In this document: one piece after another, positions 9,136 to 17,435 of the stretch
Layout of the letters: the number at the start of each line of letters is the position of its first letter
Position numbering within the stretch: position 1 is the first letter of the stretch
Source of the DNA: Portibacter lacus
GTDB lineage: Bacteria > Bacteroidota > Bacteroidia > Chitinophagales > Saprospiraceae
Direction: 5' to 3'
Assembly (NCBI RefSeq): GCF_021533215.1
Contig: NZ_JAJNKA010000006.1
Location: 352,447-416,446, forward strand
DNA: 64,000 nt
Made by a program: the position numbers and the translations under genes
Notes under the pieces: model-generated
What the model was told of the DNA's origin: nothing
The model's input: the letters and a program-made list of their open reading frames with translations, nothing else
The model's database searches: none

Positions 9136-9694
9136 TTAATAGTAGATTGTGTCACGAAATGTTTCACCTTTTGCTATATAGACACTGTCTAATATTGTGT
9201 TCCAAACTCCATCTCGTTTATATTCAAGTTTATACTTAAAATAAAAGTTTCCGATTACCAGCACATTTCGAAAATCGAATTGATTACCATATTGATTCCA
9301 ATGGATTAAAGATGGGACATTAGTATCTTCCACATATTCAGTGATTTTTAAAGAATCCTTTACTTCATCTTTAAATTTTATCAAGCATTGCATCAAAGCC
9401 ATCGCTTTTAATCTTATGATTTCATCTTGATTTTCAGATCCTTTTTTATAGACTTCAGCTGAAGTTGTTACCGCATTGATTCAGTATAGGTCAATGCTTC
9501 ATTATCACCGATATCATATTATCTAGTATAGGACCAGAGCCAGTGAATCCATCTCGTACATAAATTTGTACATTCTCGATAGGTTCACCTGTTCCATAGT
9601 CTATTACTCTACCACTCATAGTTGTGGTTTGTTTTATCTTTCCACATGATGCTATTAAAAACATCAGTACGGTTATTATCATTATCTTTTTCAT
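9136..9694 (-). pseudogene. lipoprotein paralogue 2 (CarboxypepD_reg-like), frameshift plus internal deletion
   Basis: The 5' part (9491-9694) is almost identical to the intact 9710-10351 gene for 57 residues (signal, LIASC lipobox, MSGRVIDYGTGEPIENV, RDGFTGSGPILDN). It then loses one base near 9516 (GATATCATATTATC against GATATCATCATTATC) and shifts frame. Roughly 35 codons of the middle are missing. The 3' part resumes as EVYKKGSENQDEIIRLKA...YKRDGVWNTILDSVYIAKGETFRDTIYY, ending at 9136. No complete product is possible. It lies between the intact paralogue and the more diverged third copy. Confidence 0.85.
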
Positions 9695-9709
9695 TTCAAA
9701 TGTTCATTT

Positions 9710-10351
9710 CTAATAATAAATGGTATCTCCTCTTGTCTCTCCAAGTGGAATATAAATACTATCTAAAATACTAGTCCATGCCCCATTTCTTTTATAGCTA
9801 AAGTCATAGGTATAGTAGCTATTCCCGTAAGCAAAAGTCATTTCTCTATTGAACGATTTTCCGTGACTTTGTTGGCGAAAAAATAGACTCGGATATTCTA
9901 GGTAGGCTAACCACTTGATGCTATCAGCTTGCTCACCTAGACTTTCGGCTCGAAAATTGAGATAAGCTTTTCCTTTTAGGATAATTTCTATGTTTTCATT
10001 GTCCTCACCTCTGGTATAAATTTCTCCTGACTGCACTAGCTCTCCATCATTGTAATTCCAATATTCTGAAGACTTAGAAGGATACAAAACTGGATTATTC
10101 TCAGCCTTGATCGAGACATCGAACTCTCCATTTTTATCAGTATAGGTCAAAGCCTCGTTATCACCGATATCATCATTATCTAGTATAGGACCACTTCCTG
10201 TAAATCCATCTCGAACATATATTCTCACATTCTCAATGGGTTCACCTGTTCCGAAATCTATTACTCTACCACTCATAGTTGTGGTTTGTTTTATCTTTCC
10301 ACATGATGCTAGCAAGAGCATCATTGCGGATATTATTATTAAGTTCTTCAT
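9710..10351 (-). CDS. lipoprotein with carboxypeptidase-regulatory-like domain (intact copy)
   Basis: The protein has 213 residues with lipobox LLLASC. Residues 24-85 (TMSGRVIDFGTGEPIENVRIYVRDGF...LTYTDKNGEFDVSI) match the CarboxypepD_reg-like/transthyretin-like beta-sandwich. The rest is beta-rich and ends YKRNGAWTSILDSIYIPLGETRGDTIYY, shared with both decayed copies downstream. Its ATG overlaps the stop of the lipase-like gene by one base (TAATG), so translation is probably coupled. Such domains are common at the Bacteroidota cell surface. The specific role is unknown; being tied to a secreted lipase-like protein, it may act as its partner or anchor (inference). Confidence 0.75.
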   Translation of the reverse strand: MKNLIIISAMMLLLASCGKIKQTTTMSGRVIDFGTGEPIENVRIYVRDGFTGSGPILDNDDIGDNEALTYTDKNGEFDVSIKAENNPVLYPSKSSEYWNYNDGELVQSGEIYTRGEDNENIEIILKGKAYLNFRAESLGEQADSIKWLAYLEYPSLFFRQQSHGKSFNREMTFAYGNSYYTYDFSYKRNGAWTSILDSIYIPLGETRGDTIYY

Positions 10352-12909
10352 TATTTAATTTTTATAAATTTACCAATACTCGAATCACTGAAATTCTTTA
10401 TAAAGTAATTGCCTGGAGATAAATGTGATATATTAATTCTTTGTGTGGTTTTAGCCGAAATTATGATTTTCTCAACCATTTCGCCGGTGACCCTATAGAT
10501 ACCAAAAGTAATCTCCTCTTTTGCTGTGTTTTCTAATTTAACGAAGTCAACAGCAGGGTTAGGGCTTAATTTAAATTCTAATTGGTCAGCTACTTCATTT
10601 TCTCCATGATTATAGACTTTTCCTCTAGTCTTAGAAGTTGCCAAAGGGTCGAGTCCAGGTCTAGCATTAGAAGACCGGAAAACAGTAGCATAATTAACAG
10701 GTTCAGTCATTGCTGAAATTTCTGCCCCTTGTTTTATAGTAACACCAGATTCGAATTTTATTAGATCTGTAGCTCTGATATTCGATTCCACACCATCCTT
10801 GAATTCGACCGTATTTCCATTTCCTCCAAAGGTTGCCGTGCTCTTATGGGTAAATGCTACCGGTTTATCGAAAACGATATCACTGTTTCCATTTCTATTA
10901 AAAGGTAGGATACCCTCATCGAAATCATCTCTAAAAATATCTATAACTCTTGTGGCAGTTGCCTGACTAATATTAACATGCTCCTCATTGTCCTCCATTC
11001 CGAAAAACTCATCGAACGGACTACTACTTACACTAAAATCTTCCCAGCTATCGAATACGTTACCTGGTGTAACTTCGAATCCCAGAGCAGATGGAGTAGG
11101 GATGAAAGTTGCTTTCATATATCTAAAATTCGCAGAATTATCAGGATCCTTTTCCAGGGCATTCGATGCATTATCTCCATTAACAGCATAAAGTGCTGTA
11201 TTGTAGCCTCCTACTGCTCCATCATAAGCAATATTATTATTTACATATTTATCTGTAGCTCCCCAAGACCCTTGACCACGGAATAATCTATAAGAAGTAG
11301 AAGAATTTGTATTGTGCATACTGTTACCATACATTAATGGTAATGCCTGAAATTTAAGTCGAAATAGAATATTTTCGTAATTACCTACAGGGGTACTCGG
11401 AAACATTCTATTCTTTCCGCCGTTTGTTATGGCATAACGTTTCACTAGATTTGGATAACCTAGATACAGCATCGTGTTATAGAAAGTGTTATGAATAGTG
11501 CTAGCGTAACTATCAAAATGACTTAATAAAATTTGTTGGGCAGCAGTCGATTCTAATTTAACTTTCGCTTCTGCAATTGCTTCCTTTAAACCAAATGTCC
11601 AATCATACATAAATTCAACTGCGTACTGAACAGATATAGGGATATAAGCTCCTTTCATAGGAGAATCAAAAGCTACCCAAGATTTTGTAAAGTGTGGAAT
11701 ATCATCTTCTTCAAGTTTTGCAAGAGCATATCTTGTTATTAGCCCACCCATGCTTGGGCCTACTATAATGCTCATTTCAGTTTTTCTATCTCTGTAAGTA
11801 GAGCCATTGATAACAATATTAAGAAAATTCTTGAAAGCCTTACCATTTTCAATAATATCATCTGCACCAGATTCAAAATTAACAAATACTATATCATACC
11901 CATCATTGAGTAAGTCATCTGCAAAATTAGGAGATGATTCCGATTCCCAATGCGAAGGGTCTCCATTAACTAACTCGTATAAGCCTCTTTCATCTACTTT
12001 ATCTTGATCGCTACTAGAATTATTCATTGCATAATTTCTATTATCATCTGGATCAAACCCATCAGTAACGATGATCGGTCTTCTAAGTTTATTAGCGCCA
12101 TTCTGATTATTACCATAAAGTATTGTGGCAGTAAGAGAATTGCCTGATTCTGAATCGTACCAAGTAAATTCATGATTACTATTAGGCTCACTCCTCATTA
12201 CATCGAAATTCTTTACACGTTTCACTGTTGGTACTATATGTGAAGATTTTCTTCTTAAGGTAAAATGACTATAGATATAATCTTCATTGTTTCTGCTTGC
12301 ACGCACTACCATTTCTAAAAACTCCTTCCGTTCTCCAACGTAATTAACACTATGTATAGTGTTCAGATCTATTGGGATGAAGCCGTCACCATTATCAAAG
12401 TCGATTTCTATCTTATACTTCTGATCGGTATTGGTTAAAAGAAATTGGTCGGGAATTATAAAATCAATCTCATCACCAACGATAGTTCGTGACAAGATAT
12501 TTGAAGAAAATGTCCTGCCATATTCTGGAGACTGAGAATCACTATCATCTATATGATATTTAAAATTATAATCTAATATCATGATCGGATATATGTTTTT
12601 CGTATCCATAGATTTCCTAGCTTCTTGGAATAACTGATAATAGCTTAATAAACGATCTTGCCGATCGTCTGCTTTTTGTAATACTGTATATATATTAGAC
12701 CAATCTGCACGGTTTAAAACTGTTACTTTTGATGTTCCATTAGTAGCCAGAATTTTAGTTCTAGCGGCTTCGTAGTAATCAATGTCAGGTAAATCTTTTT
12801 CGAAAACAATCAGCTTTTCAAATTGAATCTTGGTTGATTGATCTGGGTTCACTTGCGAATAGCAGACGATTGGAAGAATAGTTATTATTAATTGTAATAG
12901 ATATTTCAT
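10351..12909 (-). CDS. secreted alpha/beta-hydrolase (lipase-like) with T9SS sorting domain
   Basis: The protein has 852 residues with signal peptide (residues 1-18, cleaved near CYSQ). The centre carries an alpha/beta-hydrolase core: RRPIIVTDGFDP (about 277), the nucleophile elbow GPSMGG (Ser386) and RYALAKLEE after it, as in lipase/PGAP1-type hydrolases. Residues 780-852 form a T9SS type-A sorting domain (LSPNPAVDFVKLEN...VTGEMVEKI...LSPGNYFIKNF...KFIKIK). The product should be exported through the outer membrane and attached or released. It starts 47 bases after the broken S74 gene and overlaps the following lipoprotein gene, so the three form one operon. The true substrate is not visible. 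Confidence 0.75.
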   Translation of the reverse strand: MKYLLQLIITILPIVCYSQVNPDQSTKIQFEKLIVFEKDLPDIDYYEAARTKILATNGTSKVTVLNRADWSNIYTVLQKADDRQDRLLSYYQLFQEARKSMDTKNIYPIMILDYNFKYHIDDSDSQSPEYGRTFSSNILSRTIVGDEIDFIIPDQFLLTNTDQKYKIEIDFDNGDGFIPIDLNTIHSVNYVGERKEFLEMVVRASRNNEDYIYSHFTLRRKSSHIVPTVKRVKNFDVMRSEPNSNHEFTWYDSESGNSLTATILYGNNQNGANKLRRPIIVTDGFDPDDNRNYAMNNSSSDQDKVDERGLYELVNGDPSHWESESSPNFADDLLNDGYDIVFVNFESGADDIIENGKAFKNFLNIVINGSTYRDRKTEMSIIVGPSMGGLITRYALAKLEEDDIPHFTKSWVAFDSPMKGAYIPISVQYAVEFMYDWTFGLKEAIAEAKVKLESTAAQQILLSHFDSYASTIHNTFYNTMLYLGYPNLVKRYAITNGGKNRMFPSTPVGNYENILFRLKFQALPLMYGNSMHNTNSSTSYRLFRGQGSWGATDKYVNNNIAYDGAVGGYNTALYAVNGDNASNALEKDPDNSANFRYMKATFIPTPSALGFEVTPGNVFDSWEDFSVSSSPFDEFFGMEDNEEHVNISQATATRVIDIFRDDFDEGILPFNRNGNSDIVFDKPVAFTHKSTATFGGNGNTVEFKDGVESNIRATDLIKFESGVTIKQGAEISAMTEPVNYATVFRSSNARPGLDPLATSKTRGKVYNHGENEVADQLEFKLSPNPAVDFVKLENTAKEEITFGIYRVTGEMVEKIIISAKTTQRINISHLSPGNYFIKNFSDSSIGKFIKIK

Positions 12910-12955
12910 TTTAATTTTATTTGATGGTTAAAAAATTGATTGATATCAAATAAAA

Positions 12956-13615
12956 TTATTCGCCATTCTTTAGCTTCGATATTTTAGCTGAAAGCTCGCT
13001 GATGGCAACTTGTTGTTCTTGTAAAGCCTTGATTAGAACTGGAATTAATCCTTGATAATTAACACCATATAACCCGTTATCTTTGTCCACCTTCACAAGG
13101 TCTGGATAAATTTTCTCAAGTTCTTGTGCAATCACTCCATATTGGTTAGTTGATCCACTTTGTAACTCTTGCATTTTGTCCTCACTAGCACCTTGAAAAA
13201 CTTCTGGTTTAAAATCATAAATCATCGGATTGATTTGCATTATTTTTGCAAGAGCATCATTAATTGGTCTCAAATTTTCTTTTAGAGTTGCATCTGATGA
13301 CGTAATGTACTGGAATGCATACACCTTATTTGAATAGATTTAATTCATTCTCGTCCAAATTGATCCTAAATTTCCACCGAAGTCAGTTCTGGGTGTTAAA
13401 AATTCTACTCCACCTTCTCCAAATCGAAAGCCTTCGTTTCCATCTAGAAGAATGTTTACCTCACCGTCAATTTCAAAATCGTAAGATGACGGTACTGATG
13501 TAGTAGTCTCATATTTATCACCTAATCCTACACGACCATTGTTGTCAACGATTATTTGGGCGTTAGAAAATATTGCAATAAGTAGAAATGATAAAGTAAT
13601 AGTTAAAACTTTCAT
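12956..13615 (-). pseudogene. tail-fibre/S74 intramolecular-chaperone protein split by an in-frame TAA
   Basis: From the ATG at 13615 (signal peptide KVLTITLSFLLIAIFSNAQ) the frame reads ...NLGSIWTRMN, then TAA at 13340-13342, then in the same frame IYSNKVYAFQYITSSDATLKENLRPI...YGVIAQELEKIYPDLV...NYQGLIPVLIKALQEQ to 12956. The second half is a peptidase S74/endosialidase-chaperone domain with its SD..LKEN motif. One nonsense codon therefore separates signal and stalk from the chaperone domain. The GTG at 13324 could restart translation but would give a protein with no signal. It heads the minus-strand operon directly below leader copy B. Confidence 0.82.
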
Positions 13616-13639
13616 GTGTAAAAATTTAAAAAAATTAAA

Positions 13640-14158
13640 CACAAGCGAGCTTGGATTGAAGGAGTCTTTTTCATTGTGCTTGGGAAAATCCCTAATAATG
13701 TGAAAAAGAATTTACTGCTAGTAGGCTGGGTACGCCTTTTCTCCCGGGTGTTAGTGTGTTAATCCAAATAAGAGTTGTAGACAATTACATCATTAATATA
13801 ACGAATAAATAAGTAGCATGTATGATTGTTGGGTAATTATATATGAAATGTCGCTCAAGAAGCGTAGGCGAATCTAGCTTTAGCATCTCTAACTAAAGCA
13901 ATGATTGCTAACAAAGTGCGATCTCTTTTTTCATCCTAAAGATTTTGAATAGTGATAACTTTTTGGTTGACCCTTCAAAAACCACTTTCAACTAAAATAA
14001 CTGTAGCAACAATACTTTTTTTCAACTGAAAAATCAATTGAAAAAGAAAAATGAGTGAGCCGAAAAATCTAGTGAATACAGAAATAAGGAGAGTAAAGCG
14101 TAGAAAGATGACAAAAAAAGAGGTTAGTAAGGCGCGGCTTTTTATTTTTAGAAAGGTT
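13640..14158 (-). repeat. ~0.5-kb leader-type direct repeat, copy B
   Basis: This is the second copy of the 7203-7731 element, beginning about 25 bases upstream of the S74 gene start. The hairpin here is TCTTTTTCA (about 13661) paired with TGAAAAAGA, where copy A has TCTTCCTTC/GAAGGAAGA, so both arms changed together. The GGAG/CTCC, GGC/GCC and GGATT/AATCC pairings are also kept. The distal 270 bases match copy A almost exactly, with single-base differences. It is placed as a 5' leader for the minus-strand operon. Confidence 0.75.
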
Positions 14159-14187
14159 GTAAGGTTACAGTCATGGCTTAATTAAAA

Positions 14188-14203
14188 CGCTACTTAAGTA
14201 GCG
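14188..14203. repeat. 16-bp perfect palindrome
   Basis: CGCTACTTAAGTAGCG is followed by GAAAAC. The same palindrome and the GAAAAC tail recur at 14290, and an imperfect relative lies at 19674. It lies between leader copy B and the yajC terminator. Confidence 0.8.
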
Positions 14204-14289
14204 AAAACGTTAGCGATGGTAAAAAGCGAAAACATCTAGATCTTATTTTAGGCTTTAGGATTAAGAGGTTAGGATCCAGAACAGAAAAA

Positions 14290-14305
14290 CGCTACTTAAG
14301 TAGCG
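14290..14305. repeat. 16-bp perfect palindrome, second copy
   Basis: It is identical to the palindrome at 14188, again followed by GAAAAC, then by further GGTAGCGAAAGCG-type repeats. It may be a small dispersed intergenic element. Confidence 0.8.
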
Positions 14306-14347
14306 AAAACGGTAGCGAAAGCGAAAGGGTGGAGTAGTGGAAAGTAT

Positions 14348-14384
14348 AAAAAAAGCCGCATCTGTATCAGATGCGGCTTTTAAA
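14348..14384 (-). terminator. intrinsic terminator of yajC, bidirectional form
   Basis: A 14-bp stem AAAAGCCGCATCTG (14351-14364) pairs with CAGATGCGGCTTTT (14368-14381) across a three-base loop. A run on the left and T run on the right allow termination on both strands. It lies 15 bases past the yajC stop. Confidence 0.9.
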
Positions 14385-14398
14385 ACTATAATACATGT

Positions 14399-14716
14399 TT
14401 ATTTCTTTTCTTCGACTTTTGCATTTAAAGCATCCGTTAATTCTTTCGAAACTGAAGACTTCATAATTTTAAGAAATGTCTTTTGATCTATTTGGAGATG
14501 AATTACTTTATCATCGATCTTGTTAATCTTACCTATAATTCCAGAACCTGTAACGATTTCGTCTCCTTTCTGAAGGTCATTCACAAAATTTCCTTGAGCT
14601 TTTTGTTTTTGTGCTTGAGGACGAATAAAAAACAAATAAAATACTAGAAAGATTGCTCCAAAAATAACGAGTTGGAAAATCCCTTGGCTTCCGCCGCCTG
14701 CTTGTAAAAATACCAT
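14399..14716 (-). CDS. yajC: Sec translocon accessory subunit YajC
   Basis: The protein has 105 residues, normal for the family. A single membrane helix at about residues 13-30 (FQLVIFGAIFLVFYLFFIRPQ) carries the typical FIRPQAQKQK exit. A KOW-like soluble domain follows (GDEIVTGSGIIGKINKIDDKVIHLQI). YajC joins SecDF to help protein export. The gene starts 4 bases after the DUF1573 lipoprotein gene, a pairing common in Bacteroidota, and ends in a strong terminator. Confidence 0.95.
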   Translation of the reverse strand: MVFLQAGGGSQGIFQLVIFGAIFLVFYLFFIRPQAQKQKAQGNFVNDLQKGDEIVTGSGIIGKINKIDDKVIHLQIDQKTFLKIMKSSVSKELTDALNAKVEEKK

Positions 14717-14720
14717 TTAA

Positions 14721-15212
14721 TTAATTTTTAATTTTGACAAACCCTTTCATGAAAAGTCTATCCTCATTCGGACGACTATTTGATAAAACGATTATAGATT
14801 TATTTTGATTTCCTGACTTTCCTTTTGTATCAAATTCTACTTCGATTGCTCCAGTTTCATCAGGATTTATTGCACTTTCATCATACTCTGTAATTGTGCA
14901 TCCACAAGATACTCTAGTATCCAAAATATACAAAGGTTTACTTCCGCTATTCGTGAATTTATAGCTTTTCTTGATGACTTCACCTTGATAGACTGTATCA
15001 AAATCGAATTCATTTTCTTCAAATTTAATCTGAGACCATTGTGAAGAATCCATTATACTATCCAGACTGACTGGATGTCTTATAATTTGCTCGTAATCCT
15101 TTATACCTAATTTTTCATAGACATTGGGTTCTTTGATTACTTCAATGTCTGGTTTACAGCCAATCACTAGCACCAATAATAGCAGATATATCACTTTTTT
15201 CATCTTGCGCAA
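14721..15212 (-). CDS. DUF1573 lipoprotein
   Basis: The protein has 163 residues with lipobox LVIGC. Residues 65-160 match DUF1573, an immunoglobulin-like fold: NEFDFDTVYQGEVIKKSYKFTNSGSKPL, the signature SCGCT and IEVEFDTKGKSGNQNKSIIVLSN. The molecular function of the family is unknown. The start may be ATG 15212 or the in-frame ATG nine bases on; the latter gives the more usual MKK opening. It is co-transcribed with yajC and divergent from aroK, whose start is only about 30 bases away. Confidence 0.9.
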   Translation of the reverse strand: MRKMKKVIYLLLLVLVIGCKPDIEVIKEPNVYEKLGIKDYEQIIRHPVSLDSIMDSSQWSQIKFEENEFDFDTVYQGEVIKKSYKFTNSGSKPLYILDTRVSCGCTITEYDESAINPDETGAIEVEFDTKGKSGNQNKSIIVLSNSRPNEDRLFMKGFVKIKN

Positions 15213-15243
15213 AATTATTAAAAATTCTTATATCTTGCGATTC

Positions 15244-15771
15244 ATGAATGAACTTCCCAAGAAAATATATTTGTTAGGTTTTATGGGCTCAGGCAAGTCC
15301 ACTCTTGGACGCGAGTTAGCCAAACAGCTGAACTTTAGTTTCAATGATTTAGATGATATGATCGAAGAATATTGTCAGTGCACCATCGCTGATTTATTTA
15401 CTAATTTGGGTGAAGACCATTTTAGACTGATTGAAACCAAAATTCTAAAGCATACACAAAATTTAGAGCATGCTGTTATTTCGTTAGGAGGTGGAACACC
15501 TTGTTTCAATGATAATATGGACTTTGTCAACCAGAATGGCAAAAGCATTTACCTTCAAATAAAGCCTGAAGTACTAGTAGAAAGATTAATTAATGAAAAA
15601 GCAAAAAGACCTTTAATTAGTCAAGCCCAAAACAAAATTGACTTAGAAAAATTAATAAGCACTAAGTTATCAGCTAGAAGTCAATTCTACGAAGAGGCTC
15701 ACCATATCGTAGATGGTAATGCATCCATAGATAAAATCATCGAAGAAATCAATTCCCTAATAAATTTTTAA
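15244..15771 (+). CDS. aroK: shikimate kinase
   Basis: The protein has 175 residues from ATG 15244, which gives the family's usual length; the longer open frame from 15124 overlaps the divergent gene and is not needed. It has a Walker A (GFMGSGKST), the shikimate-binding DLDDMIEE, the ...LGGGTPCFND motif and the lid segment RPL. It phosphorylates shikimate in aromatic amino-acid synthesis in the cytoplasm. Its last 23 bases overlap the 3' end of the convergent S8 protease gene. Confidence 0.95.
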   Translation: MNELPKKIYLLGFMGSGKSTLGRELAKQLNFSFNDLDDMIEEYCQCTIADLFTNLGEDHFRLIETKILKHTQNLEHAVISLGGGTPCFNDNMDFVNQNGKSIYLQIKPEVLVERLINEKAKRPLISQAQNKIDLEKLISTKLSARSQFYEEAHHIVDGNASIDKIIEEINSLINF

Positions 15772-17260
15772 TCGTTTTTACAGGATCTATAAGATTCCCG
15801 CTTTTATCATTCTGTGCAACAAATTGACCATTCAAATTAAGTAATTCATAAACCTCCGCAGTCGATAATTCAGGATGATAACTTTTCATGATAGCAACTA
15901 ACCCTGCCACATATGGAGTTGCCATCGAAGTACCATTGAAAGCTTTATATTCATTATTAGGTGTCGTAGAAAGAATCTGTACACCTGGAGCCGCAATTCC
16001 CATTCCTAAATCTTCAACTGTATTAGAAAAGGGAGCAATATTCAAATTCTGGTCTATAGCAGCTACTGCGATAACACCTGGAGTATTTGCTGGGGAATAT
16101 CCTTTAGCATTCATGCTCGAGTTCCCAGCAGCAACAACGACAATTGCTCCAGCTTTATTTGCATAAGCGACAGCCTCTTCGTATAGTTTTTGCCTTTTAT
16201 CAGTACTACGTCCTCCTAAAGAGAGCGAGATCACATCAGCCTCATTTTCTGCTGCTTCTATTATTCCGTCTATGATTGTTTTCTGAGTGCCCATCCCATA
16301 ATCATTCAGCACCTTAATTGCAGTTATCGTAAATAAATTATTATTGACATTTAAAGAGGCAACACCTGTTTCATTATTACTTATAGCTCCTGCTATACCA
16401 GCACAATGTGTACCATGTGATTGCACATCAGTATCATACTTTTTCTTTAACGATAAGTAGTTTCCTTTTAAATCTTCGTGCTCAGCATCAATGCCAGTAT
16501 CTAATATAAATAGCTTTGCTTTTTTATTACTGCCTTGATTCTTAATCAATTCATTTAATTCATTAACTTTTAAAGCGGTTAAGGCCCATTGCTGAGCAGA
16601 AAGTGGATCACTGAAACCATTCTGAATTTCTTCAGCAGGTGCTAAAACCTCTAAAGGCGCTAGATTAATTTCTTCGTTTTCCTCTATAACGCTAATAAAA
16701 TCAAATGATCTCAATGACTTTTTGATTTCTGTTAAATGAAAAATATCAGATTTTTCCAAGTCAATAGAGTAGTAATTGTCTAATTCACTCGCTGAATCAT
16801 CCACAAGCGAAAATGATCTAGTAATCTTTATATTTTCCTTTTCTAAGAATGCTAGAAAAGAGGTGTTATTAATATTCTCAACAGGAGAATTTAATTTTAT
16901 AATCAATTCGGCTTGCTCATCTAGATTAAAGTCTTTCGGGATAAGTATATCTTTGTTCTTTTGCAATAGAAACGCTAGAAAACCACTTAGTAGAATCCAT
17001 GATAATATTCCTAACTTAGTTTTCCTAGCTAAAATACTAGTAAAGGATGCAAAAGATAGTAGCATTAAATCTCTGAAAACAATCTTGAGACTGTAGAAAT
17101 CTCTAAGGTGCAGCTGGAAAAGGGAAAATGCATAAGTTATAAACGCAAAAAGGAATAGCGTTCCGAAAAATCTTCGCAACACTTTTGACTTCCCTAATGT
17201 TTGCCAGAGGACAAGTAGGATCAAAGAAGAAATAAGGCTAAACAAATAAAATTCGTACAT
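15749..17260 (-). CDS. membrane-anchored subtilisin-like protease (S8)
   Basis: The protein has 503 residues. The first 100 residues hold about four hydrophobic helices (near 5-20, 30-50, 60-78, 84-100), unusual for a subtilase. The pro-like region runs to about 210, and the catalytic domain has a full triad: Asp254 (FILDTGID), His282 (SHGTHCAG) and Ser445 (NGTSMATPYVAG), with oxyanion Asn380 (AAGNSS). The protease is therefore tethered to the inner membrane. Unlike the one at 5556-6704 it is complete. It runs convergent to and overlaps aroK by 23 bases. Confidence 0.9.
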   Translation of the reverse strand: MYEFYLFSLISSLILLVLWQTLGKSKVLRRFFGTLFLFAFITYAFSLFQLHLRDFYSLKIVFRDLMLLSFASFTSILARKTKLGILSWILLSGFLAFLLQKNKDILIPKDFNLDEQAELIIKLNSPVENINNTSFLAFLEKENIKITRSFSLVDDSASELDNYYSIDLEKSDIFHLTEIKKSLRSFDFISVIEENEEINLAPLEVLAPAEEIQNGFSDPLSAQQWALTALKVNELNELIKNQGSNKKAKLFILDTGIDAEHEDLKGNYLSLKKKYDTDVQSHGTHCAGIAGAISNNETGVASLNVNNNLFTITAIKVLNDYGMGTQKTIIDGIIEAAENEADVISLSLGGRSTDKRQKLYEEAVAYANKAGAIVVVAAGNSSMNAKGYSPANTPGVIAVAAIDQNLNIAPFSNTVEDLGMGIAAPGVQILSTTPNNEYKAFNGTSMATPYVAGLVAIMKSYHPELSTAEVYELLNLNGQFVAQNDKSGNLIDPVKTIKNLLGN

Positions 17261-17407
17261 GTTTTATTCTCTTTATTATATCATTTAACATGCGTACAAT
17301 TTAAAAGATTCCATCTATACTTTATAATTTATTCGAAGGACGGTCAATTTAAACGGATGAAAAGTTCAGAAATTGCAATCAAAAGTAGGGTAGAGATAAA
17401 GATTTAT

Positions 17408-17415
17408 TAAATTTG
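17408..17415 (+). promoter_or_regulatory. Bacteroidota -7 promoter element for trxB
   Basis: TAAATTTG matches the TAnnTTTG consensus and lies 21 bases upstream of the trxB ATG. No clear -33 TTG at the usual spacing was seen. Confidence 0.6.
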
Positions 17416-17435
17416 CGGTCATTAACTAAAAAACA

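Noticed and set aside
10978..11286. Plus-strand open frames inside the lipase-like gene
   Set aside because: They lie opposite a strongly supported coding frame, lack ribosome-binding context and show no domain, so they are shadows.
8409..13342. Several in-frame TAA codons in otherwise good frames, suggesting stop-codon reassignment
   Set aside because: TAA ends many intact genes in the same window (for example dapB and the lipase gene), and other lesions here are frameshifts and deletions, so gene decay explains it.
5222..14158. Accessory island as a complete mobile element
   Set aside because: No integrase, transposase, attachment site or tRNA end was recognised; only the direct leader repeats and one recombination junction support rearrangement.
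13640..14398. Possible tRNA or rRNA in GC-richer stretch
   Set aside because: No cloverleaf, T-loop or CCA end could be formed; the GC-rich parts are the leader hairpins and a terminator.
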